64,000 nt of DNA. Source: Pascua guehoae (Eukaryota > Basidiomycota > Tremellomycetes > Trichosporonales > Trichosporonaceae). Positions 55,597 through 64,000 of this stretch are shown one piece after another (position 1 is the stretch's first letter; every line of letters starts with the position of its first letter). The position numbers and the translations under genes are program-made. The notes beneath the pieces are model-generated. The model was not told the DNA's origin and made no database searches. It worked only from the letters and a program-made list of their open reading frames with translations. The stretch covers positions 2,433,440 to 2,497,439 of the forward strand of contig BCJX01000001.1 of the NCBI GenBank assembly GCA_001600415.1, given 5' to 3'.

Positions 55597-57476
55597 TCAC
55601 CTCCTCGACGGTGTTGGGCCCTCTTCTACAAAGGGCCCGTTCATGGACAATCCGACGGCGGCAGGCGCAATCTTGCTCTTGGGGCTCGAAAGGCCAACTG
55701 CGGAGCGGAGGGAAGGGAGAATGCGTTTCGGCGATTTGGGCGACTTGGGAGCCTTTGTCGTTGACGCAGACTTGGAAGTGGATGAGGCTTTGGCAGACGA
55801 AGACTTGCCCGTCGACGACGACGAGGCCGACGAGGACTTTGTCAACGACGCCTTGGTGGACGTCGGTGACTTGGATGTCGTAGGGCGAAGGGGCGTGGAT
55901 GCGCGTGGGGGCGTGGATGGGACCGGCGACGTCGTCGTCGGTGGGGTAACAGGGGCAATAACAGACTTCTGGGAAACGGGAGTGGAGGGGATAGTGGGAG
56001 TCTTTGTCGACGAAGATGACTGCGCCTCAGGGGCAGCTGCAGCAGGAGCTGCCTTCTGGGGCACAACGACAGGACTGGCGATCTTGGGTGTGTTGGTAGG
56101 GGTAGCAACAGGAGGACTAGCGGGAGTGACAGTGGGAGCGGGGACAGGGGAGGCGATAGGAACGACAGTACGGGCGGCGGTGGCCTTGGACTGGGGAGGA
56201 GCAGCCGCGGGAGGCGGCACAATGGCTGGCTGAGCAGCCGAAGGGGGGGTCGACGTCGGAGGCGTGACTTTTGAGGCGACAGCTGCCGGCTTGGGGGCGA
56301 TGGGCGCAACAGAGGTTGCTTTCGCCACAGGAGCCGGGGTGGAGGCAGCAGCCTGGGCGGGCACTGCGCTCTCCTTGACAACCTTGGCTGGAGTCGGCGT
56401 GGGAGCGGCCTTGGCCTGCACAGCGGGGGTGGCAGGCTTGGGCTCAGCCTTCGGCGCGACGGCAGAAGGCTTGGGGACGGGCGACCCAGTGCGTGGGACA
56501 ACCTGAACAGGGCCGCAGCAATCGCAGCCCTCAAGCGGGGCGTTGGGGTCCTGCTTGGCCGGCTTTGCGGCGGCTGGCTTTGGCACCACTGCCTTGGGCT
56601 TGGGTGCCGGGCCCTTGGACTTGGTCGTGGCGCTCTTCGCCCCGGGAGCCGGAGGCGGGGTGCAGCAGTAGGTGCAGCCCTGGGCAGGTTCAGAGGCCTG
56701 CGGCGGGGTGGGCGGCGAGACCACCGCAGTGGTAGCCGCGGTCACGGCAGCCAGAGCTGCGACCGTTACGGGGACGGCAACAGGTGCGAGCTCGCGGCTG
56801 CCGACCGACTTGACAGGCGAGGGAAGCGCGCTGAGCGGAGGAGTAGCCGGGGGTGTCTCGATCAGCGTGAGCTTGGTCTGGGTTCGTCAGCTACGCCCGA
56901 ATTCGCCGAGAAGCGAGTTTTGTCCGCCCTCACCTTGAGAGCCTCAGAGAGGGAGCGAGTCTCGGCGTGGGCCTTGGCTTCGGCAGCAGCCTTTGCTTCC
57001 AGCGCGGCGGCCCGTGCCTCTGCTGCGATCGCGCGCAGATCGGCCGACGCGCTGCGGGTGTGCAGCGTGTCGACGAGGGCGCGCGACTCGCGGAGCTTGC
57101 GGGTCTTGAAGACGAGGCGTTCCTCTGCCTCGACGGCGCGCGAGACGGCCGCGTCTGCGAGACTGGCGTACGACGAGGCGCGCGAGAGAGCCCCAGCCTG
57201 CGAGTCCACCTGGGCGCTAACCGTCTTGAGACGCTCCTCGGCGGCCTTGAGGCGCTTCTCGAGGTCTCCAGCCCGCGAGGTGGCCGACGACTCGCGCGAC
57301 TGGGAAAGCGCGAGGAGTGCCTCGGCGCGCTGAAGCTTGGCGGCCGTCGTCGCAAGCTCATCCTTGATGGTGCGCGCCTCATCGACCGCGGCCATCATCT
57401 CCTGCCGCATCCGGCGGTTCTCCGCCTTGGCCGAGCGGACCTGCTCGGCCATCTGGTTGCGCGTCGGGTTACCCAT
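55597..57476 (-). CDS. Coiled-coil / Ala-Pro-Lys-rich paralogue, 607 aa
   Basis: Two exons: 57476-56934 and 56877-55597. It begins MGNPTRNQMAEQVRSAKAEN, nearly identical to the start of the giant neighbour. Residues 1-175 are a coiled coil (LATTAAKLQRAEALLALSQS, EKRLKAAEERLKTVSAQVDS). After the intron come ALPSPVKSVGSRELAPVAVP and a first Cys island QGCTYCCTPPPAPGAK (near residue 247). The second island, DPNAPLEGCDCCGP (near 297), matches the giant's IDPNIPIEGWCDCCTP at nearly the same spacing. The rest is Ala/Pro/Val/Lys low complexity. A Ser/Lys-rich basic tail (SSTGKSSSAKASSTSKSAST, PKSPKSPKRILPSLRSAVGL) ends the protein. No signal peptide or membrane span. Clearly a paralogue by tandem duplication; function unknown. 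Confidence 0.86.
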
Positions 57477-58598
57477 GTTCGAGACGAGTGCCGGGGAGAT
57501 GTGTGTCGGATGGAGAAGAGCCGGACAGCGGGCAGTTTGTAGCCTGGTTCCGTCGCAAGATAAAGGTGAGCAAAGTGAGGAGGCGACGAGGGATGCCGGG
57601 TGGGGGGACGAGGTTCTGGTCGGCCACTTCTCGCCAAAGAAGAGCACACGGAGCGGATCAGGAGCGGGTCGGCACCGCATCGACGGCGCCGCATTGCCGA
57701 CGACCACAACGTAGGTAACACGGACCCGCACCCCTTGCAATCTCGTTCTAGCCCATGATATCCGTGCGTGGGATCGCGGTTGAGGACCTTGGAGTAGATG
57801 CGGGGTCTGGGTGGGACTGTGCAGAGTGAGGTGGTCTGTGAGCATGGAATGACGGCCTGTGAGGTTGGAATGATGGTCTGAGGGTGCTGAAACTTCGATC
57901 GAAGTTTCCCCTCTGCAACCGCCTGCCGTCTGCCCTCACCGGCTGTGAAACGTTCCAGCCGCACCAGATTGCGTTATTGGCCAAGGGGCGGCATTTAGAA
58001 GGCGCACTGAACCGAGATGGCTTAATGGACAAGACTTCCAGGAGTTGAAATGGAAGGTCCGTCAAGGGCCGTTTTCTGACGAGTTTGAAGAGGGTTGAGG
58101 GTGAAACTCTAGACCCCCTGTTGACCCAAGCACGCACATGATCTCAGCAGTATTGCGATCAGTCATCATGGTGGGTGAGATGGCATTGCCAGAGATCAGA
58201 GAGTAGCGTGGGTGAGATGAGATCAATCACGGGGTACTGCGAGGACAGTCGCGAAGAGCGAGTGCGAGTTCAAATCAGGTAGGTAGGATGAGGGTATGAG
58301 GATGCAACAGAGAGGCAATGGAGCGGCCGAGAGAGAGTGGCCTTGGCAAGGAAGACACACGCGTGCAATGTTATGAACTTAGGCGCGTTACGTTAGAAAT
58401 CGGCTTGTGCGACAGGTGGCATGCCTACCTGTTTATTGTTACTGTTGCCATGCCAGATTGGATGCGGACGCGTCCGACGCGTCAAGCACGTGACCTTGTC
58501 ACCACTCGAGAGTCGACTGGACCATGCCACTCCCATCTTGTCAACAAACTCATCAAAACGGCCACCTTTGCCAACACACTCACAAGATACATACGACA
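57477..58598. other. Divergent promoter region
   Basis: This lies between the coiled-coil paralogue (-) and CHK1 (+). No coding exon or clear TATA box was identified. Confidence 0.5.
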
Positions 58599-59541
58599 AT
58601 GGACATTGACGAGCCCAGAGGATCACTGCATTACGCCAACATTGCAGGGTACCGCATCGGCGAAGAGATTGGCGGAGGTGGCTTTTCAAAGTGAGTAGGC
58701 TCTCGCCGATCTTGGTGATTTCAAAGGACCTACTAGGAGTGGCGAGTGCGGCGGCATGGTAGAGTTTGTGAGCTGGCTGGGATTTAGCAGAGTCGTCTTG
58801 GGGTATGATTTCCATGCTGCAGGTCTATTCTATGAGGATCTGTAACGCAGCCTAACGGCGCTACCTGACGCGCCAGTTGGAAGTCAAACGGGGCCGACTC
58901 GGCGATGACTGGTGACCGTCGTCTCTTTCGTCATCGAGTACAGCGTCGAGTGACAGCTAGAGCCTCAACGCATTCTCCCTTCCACTTGCACTGTATCTCT
59001 AACTTTCCAGAGTTTTCCGCGCAATTGACGACGAGCATGGTCGCGTGGCCGCATGCAAGGTGGTCAACCTCTTCATCTCTCCGTCGCTGGGCTACGGCAC
59101 GCCCAACGTCAAGGAGCTCCAGAAGGAGGTGCAGGTGCACAAGAGCCTGCGGAACACGTACATTCTCGAGTTTCTGCATTCTGAGATTATCGACAAGAGT
59201 CGGGAGCGCGATGGCGTTGTGCCGGGACTGTACATGCTGCTGGAGCTCGCTGTTGGTGGAGACTTGTTTGACAAGATTGGTACGTGATGTCGTGCAGAGT
59301 GCGGGTGGTTGGACAGGTTAATGGGACTGTAAAGTGGGAAAGTGGGAGGAGGCACTCCTTCCAACGTTGCCTGCAGCAATCGACTGACTCGCAGCTCCCG
59401 AGGTTGGCATTCCCGAAGATCTCGCCAAGTTCTACTTTGCCCAGCTCGCCGCAGGTATGGTGAGTGTCTGACTCGCGAGTCCACTGGACTGGACTACAAT
59501 TGGGGGCGATAACGATGCTGACCCCAGGAATTCATTCATGG

Positions 59542-59574
<33 letters not shown>

Positions 59575-61095
59575 AAACCTCCTGCTGGCGGCCAACGGTA
59601 ACATTAAGATTACAGACTTTGGTCTCTGTGCCGTGTTCCGGTATAAAGGCAAGGAGCGGCTACTGAGCGGACGGTGCGGGAGCTTGCCATATGTGGCGCC
59701 TGAGGTGAGTCATTTGGTGCAGATGAGGGACCTCTGAAGTGTTACCCCATACTGTGATTGGTCTTGGCCACCTTCAGCTACCGAGAACTGCCATTGCTCC
59801 ATCTTCATCTACAGCATCGTCTCTTCCAGCTCGACAAATGCTGACGCTCAGCTCGGCGCACCGGCGGGCAAGGGGTACGCCGCCGAACCGGTCGACATGT
59901 GGGGCATGGGTGTGGTGCTCTTCACCATGCTCGTTGGGAGTGAGTTGCTTAATGCGATGTGTGAACGTCAATGTCACATGCTCACACACCAGACACTCCG
60001 TGGGATGAGCCATCCGAGAGCACCAGCCCAGAGTACCATGCATACGTCACGGGACAAATCTGGCAGCACGACCCATGGGTTAGGATACGCGGGCAGACGA
60101 GGGGTGAGTTGAGTCGCAGACTACGACGTGTTGGCTGTGGGCCATTCACTGTTGTTCCAATGCCTAATATTCTACCCAGGAGGCCACTGCCGTGCCCACA
60201 TTGTGATTTATGCTGACTCCAGACCTCATCCAACGGCTCCTCACCATCGATCCCAAGCGACGCCTCCAAATGGCCCAGCTCAAGCAGCACCCATGGTGCA
60301 TGACCCCGTCGCAGCTGTCGCGCGAGCAGCTCCCCGAGGCACTGACGCAGGGAATGCGGCAGAGCGGTATGATGGCCGTCGCGGACCCGACGTTCAAGGA
60401 CGCATCGTATGCGTCGTCGCGCGCCGAAAAGGTGTTTGGCGAGAGCCAGTGGAACACGCAGTGGAATGCACAGGAGAGCCAGTTTATGCGCGCGACTGGA
60501 AATTTGGTGAGTTTGAGTTGGTGTAGGGTGCTGCCTGCGGCGTGCCGAACAACGGGGTCACAGGCACATGGCTGGTCTGTGGGATTGTGGTTTCCCACCC
60601 CAGGAACCTCGCTGACACCCAGACCCAAGGTGGCGATGTGGACACAAACACAACCCGTTTCTGGCTCAACCTCGTACCCAGCGACGCGTTTACGCTTCTG
60701 CACGCCTACGCGCTCGCCACTCTCGGCGAGGACAATGTGCAGACCAACAAGGCGCAGACGGCCATCCGTGTACACAAGCCCGCAGGCGGCAAGAGTGTGA
60801 CGGGCACGTTCCTCATCCGCGCCAGTGACACGCACGCCGCCGAGGGCCAGAGCCTGGTCAGCATGCGGAGGGAGAAGGTGAGTGTTGAGCAGAGCCAATC
60901 GGTAACGGTGGGGCATGGCCGGGTCTTGCTGGGAACAAGTAAACCTCTGCAAGAGCTCAGATGTAGCTGAAACTGGAATCCGAGTCGACATGGCGTGGCT
61001 GACAGCAGGGCTCGATCCTCCACTGGCGCGCGTTCTGGTGGTCGACAGTGCGCAGCGAGCAGGTCGGACCGTACGTCGTCCGCGGAGACTCGTAG
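58599..61095 (+). CDS. CHK1: DNA-damage checkpoint kinase Chk1
   Basis: Nine exons: 58599-58690, 59011-59279, 59395-59459, 59528-59704, 59852-59939, 59993-60103, 60223-60506, 60623-60877 and 61009-61095, giving 475 aa. The Ser/Thr kinase acts downstream of ATR/Mec1 to restrain mitotic entry. Visible motifs: glycine loop [13 protein letters not shown], catalytic Lys47 in AACKVV, the Chk1-typical [28 protein letters not shown] at 152-159, DFG at 172-174 with [28 protein letters not shown], and the hinge-like [15 protein letters not shown]. The C-terminal regulatory KA1-like domain has [36 protein letters not shown] and ends [18 protein letters not shown]. All phases close. Between the kinase domain and KA1 the sequence FMRATGNL...TQGGDVD is the variable linker. 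Identification is firm. Confidence 0.95.
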
Positions 61096-61415
61096 TGTCT
61101 CCAGATGGGCGACGGGAGAGTGCTCTTCGCCGAGATCGAGGACACGTCGAGCTGCCCAGGGCTGTCGCCCAGTGCCAAGCACCAGAGATTGAGCCGAGGT
61201 TGGCAATAGGACATACCGTCGAATAGAGGAACCCAGACATCTACAGAGTCACCTTGACACCTTGCCCCGGCTCTGCGCACGTGGCCAATGCGCCGTAGAC
61301 AGCTACACATAGGTAGAGCCGCACGAAATGTGAATGTTGTAGACACGAGTCTGTATGGCAACACAAGTCGCCTCCAGCACCATCCTGGACCCCTAACATC
61401 TCATCCCTCACCGAG
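61096..61415. other. Convergent intergenic region
   Basis: The 3' sides of CHK1 and the SAP30BP-like gene face each other here. No feature seen. Confidence 0.5.
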
Positions 61416-63066
61416 CTACCTTCGGTCGCGCCCCACCCCATTTCTAGACCGGTAGAGCCCACTCCGACCCCTCTCCCTCTCCCTCTCGCGCTCGCGTTCC
61501 CGCTCGCGCTCTCTATCCCTCTCGCGATCCCTCTCGCGCTCCCCGCGGTGCCGCTTATGCCGCCCATTCCGCTCATCCCTGCCCCGTTCCCGCTCTGCGC
61601 GGCGATCGCGATCGCTCGTCCGCGCGCCGGTAAACGCAATCTCGCGACGGCCCGCCTGTGCGCGCCGCGCCGCGTCGGCCATGGCGTTCTGCGTCGCGAG
61701 GAGCGCCTTGGGGCCATAGGTGGGGAGGAGGGATTCGAGGTCGTGGCGCGTGAGCCAGCCGTGGGCGGGGAAGGCCGAGGCGCGTTCGTCGAGGTCGACG
61801 AATTCGACCTGGGCAGTGTTAGTGGGCCGGGAGCCGGGGGGTGGGGGAGGAAGGTGATAGCTGTCGGGCGACGAGGGACTCGGCAATAACATGATCAGGA
61901 CGGGCAAGTAGAAACATCATTGGCTCAACCACACCTCCTCAGTACACATCCGCGCCGTTGACCCTTGGAGCACACTCACGAGCTTGGCATAGATGTGGGG
62001 GTTGGCAAAGCTGCTCGAGCTGAGGAGGGAAGTGTTGACGTGCTGGCCCTGCTGTTTGAGGCGCAGGAACTGGGACACCTTGGCCTGGGCGTCAGTTGAG
62101 TCGCGGGGTGGGTAAGAGTATTGGCAGCGGGCAACAAAGGCGATGGAGGGAAGGGGAAGGGGAAGGGGAAGGGGAAGGGGAAGGAATAAGAAGCTTCAAA
62201 GGCGGCGAGGACGAGGTATCCTTTCCTTATGCGGGGTCATTCCAACCCCTTCTCATCCCCGCCTTCTAAACCCTTTACCTCCTCATGCCCACCTCCTCAT
62301 CCCACCTCTTCATCCCACCTCCTCATCCCACCTCCTCATGCCTCTCCTCATGCCTCTCCTCATCTCCATCTCGGCGTCCAAACACCAGCACCCCCCTCCA
62401 CCCCGTCCCACCAACACGCTCACGCCTCTGACGCACCTGCAACCCCGGGTCCACCTCGCCCCTAGCCTCTGGGATCCCCCACGGCTCCCCCGGGGGCACC
62501 GTGACGCGCGCAAACACCTCGCCGTCGCTCAACCCCGCATACGGGTCTGGCGACGGGGACCGCCCGGGGCTGCGCGTGCGCGGCCGGGGCGTCGCGCTCG
62601 CGGGTGTCGCGGACGCGCGCGGGGAGCGGGAACGCGAGCGCGAGCGGGAGGACGACTGGGAGCGCGTGGGCGGGGGCGGGGGCGACTTGCGGGTGTGGTC
62701 CCGGCCGCGGGCTGGGGTTAGCGCGGTAGTGCGGGTGGGCTCACAGGAGGAGCGGCGGGGCGACTGGGTCGGTTGTGTCCCCGGTCATGGCATTGCGGTT
62801 GGCGGGTTGGCGGGTTGGTGTGTTGGGTTGGGACAAGGTGCAGTTGCGGCAGTTGCGTAGGCGTTGGCAGCGGGGATATATGAGGGGGCCATGGGGCCCG
62901 GTCGTGCGGACAGTGTCGGCGGGGTTCACGGCGCGCGGGGTGGGATCGTACTCACCGAAGGGCCCGGGGGCGACGGTGTGTCGTCGTAGTGGGCGAGGCC
63001 TGGTGTCAGCCGTGTAGCTAGGGGGGATGGGGGGGAAGGGGGGGACGATGGGGACGTACCTTGCAT
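61416..63066 (-). CDS. SAP30-binding protein / HCNGP-like protein
   Basis: Five exons: 63066-63060, 62999-62952, 62711-62437, 62084-61980 and 61808-61416, giving 275 aa. The family is nuclear and linked to transcription repression and to splicing of short introns. The N-terminus MQGLAHYDD matches the family's start. After an Arg/Ser/Pro-rich region comes the HCNGP domain: PPGEPWGIPEARGEVDPGLQ, AKVSQFLRLKQQGQHVNTSL, FANPHIYAKL and VEFVDLDERASAFPAHGWL. The C-terminus is an alternating Arg/Glu and Arg/Asp track (REREREREREREREGR-type) as in SR-like factors. The first coding exon is only 7 nt. The exon-two donor GTACGA (rather than the nearby GTGAGT) is needed to keep frame and is the least certain point. 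Confidence 0.88.
62149..62186 (+). repeat. (GGGGAA)n microsatellite
   Basis: About six GGAAGG/GGGGAA hexamers lie inside intron three of the SAP30BP-like gene. Confidence 0.9.
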
Positions 63067-63706
63067 TGTGGATCCTCGCTTGGGGAATATCACGGCTGGG
63101 GGCTAGGTGCGGGGGAGTGGTGGCTGCTGGGGGTGTGGTGGGAAGGTGATGTGAGAGGGATGGGGGTGGTGAAGAGGATGGCAGTGACGAGCAATGTTGA
63201 ATCTGAACGTCTGAACACGACAAAAACACGCCGAGCAATGCTCGGACGCTTCTAATGCAATGGCAAGGCTTCTAATTGGCACGTGCCCGGCACGTGGAGT
63301 TTTGTAATCTTCTGTCCAAATGGCCCTGTGAACAAGGTGACACCGCCCACAGACCCCCAAGCGCCAGACGATCTGTAGACGATGTGCCAGAGCTGCACAC
63401 AACCATGCAGCCAGACGCTATCAGACACGACAGGGCCTGGCATACTACCGATGTGCAACAGGATAGCATGGAGGGGTTTGACAACATGCATGCGTGCTAC
63501 ACTGCGCTCTGCGCCATGGTATCTTCAAGATGATTGGTGTTTGTTGTTTATGTTTGTGTGAATTGTTTGTGTATCTATCGTCTTCTTGGCGTGCGACGTC
63601 GTCCTGGTCCGTGCACGTTTGTGGGCGTAATTCTTCTTCTGTTCGTTCTTGACTCATCTTCTACTCTCTCTGCCATTACTTCTACACTCTTGCCGACACG
63701 CCCCGC
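63067..63706. other. Intergenic region
   Basis: Promoter side of the SAP30BP-like gene and 3' flank of the partial gene at the right edge. No coding exon seen. Confidence 0.5.
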
Positions 63707-64000
63707 TTAAAACCCGGGAATGGCGGCGCCGCTCTGGACGAGATCGAGGACACTGCGCGCAATCGTCTGTTCCTCGCGGAAGAGGGCGCGGACGACGCCG
63801 ACAGCGTACAGTTTATCGGGATCGCTACCGGCGGTCGCAGCGACGGCGTCCGTGTCCTCCTGGCACTCTTCAAGGTCGGCGAGGACACTCTCGCAGATAC
63901 GCGCAAGAGCACGGCGGGCGGCCGTCTTTGTCGGGCGTGAAAACGCACGGGGCCCTGTGCGGAGGCTCTCTGGTGTGATTCCTGTTCCGAGGCCGTCGTA
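63707..64000 (-). CDS. C-terminal end of an unknown protein (cut by window edge)
   Basis: A minus-strand frame is open from the window edge (64000) to TAA at 63707-63709. It encodes YDGLGTGITPESLRTGPRAF, then KTAARRALARICESVLADLE, ECQEDTDAVAATAGSDPDKL and YAVGVVRALFREEQTIARSV, ending QSGAAIPGF. Composition and helix pattern look like a real protein end. No start codon lies in the window and the family is not recognised. Confidence 0.65.
   Translation of the reverse strand, partial: YDGLGTGITPESLRTGPRAFSRPTKTAARRALARICESVLADLEECQEDTDAVAATAGSDPDKLYAVGVVRALFREEQTIARSVLDLVQSGAAIPGF

Noticed and set aside
46891..56700. Many long plus-strand frames (Gly/Ala/Thr- or Gly/Arg-rich, up to about 400 codons)
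   Set aside because: They are antisense shadows of the Ala/Pro/Lys repeats of the two minus-strand coiled-coil genes; composition mirrors the coding strand and there are no splice or promoter signals.

Overview
The window looks like nuclear DNA of a basidiomycete fungus, most likely a tremellomycete yeast (Trichosporonales/Cryptococcus-like). The basis is intron-rich genes with mostly short introns (about 35-100 nt), GTGAGT-type donors, CTRAC branch points just before the acceptor, GC-rich codons and recognisable fungal orthologues. The lineage is inferred from gene style; no marker gene was searched. No rRNA, convincing tRNA, CRISPR array or intact transposon was seen. I rebuilt genes by joining exons by hand. 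For nearly all multi-exon models the exon lengths sum to a multiple of three and the phases match.

Layout. 1-4.6 kb: the 3' part of a small membrane-protein gene (+) and a secreted CAP/PR-1-like protein (-). 4.6-9.0 kb: gene-poor. 9-11.2 kb: methylenetetrahydrofolate reductase (MET13 type, -). 11.2-14.6 kb: gene-poor. 14.6-17.3 kb: nucleotide-sugar transporter (+). 17.3-23 kb: a small unknown gene (+), an unknown fungal protein (-) and a 42-residue Cys-rich peptide gene (-). 23.9-30.9 kb: an accessory cluster on + of two related genes (A and B), a possible third relative (C) and a four-exon 115-residue gene. 31.2-42.4 kb: a dense housekeeping block with a type I membrane glycoprotein, MND1 (meiotic recombination), a doubtful small gene, an RMD1/RMND1-type mitochondrial protein, a 2OG-Fe(II) oxygenase, TFIIE-beta (TFA2) and EMC8/9. 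42.4-46.9 kb: AT-richer and gene-poor except for one small secreted protein. 46.9-57.5 kb: two paralogous coiled-coil plus low-complexity proteins (about 2,300 and 607 aa) side by side on the minus strand. 58.6-64 kb: CHK1 kinase (+), an SAP30BP/HCNGP homologue (-) and the C-terminal end of an unknown gene (-).

The housekeeping genes do not form one pathway. They cover folate/methionine metabolism, Golgi sugar-nucleotide import, transcription initiation, ER membrane insertion, meiosis and DNA-damage checkpoint. The parts most likely to be undescribed are the coiled-coil/Ala-Pro-Lys pair with a shared two-part Cys module, the A/B(/C) family, and the small Cys-rich or secreted peptides. Coding micro-exons of 7-16 nt recur in four genes and would defeat ordinary gene prediction.
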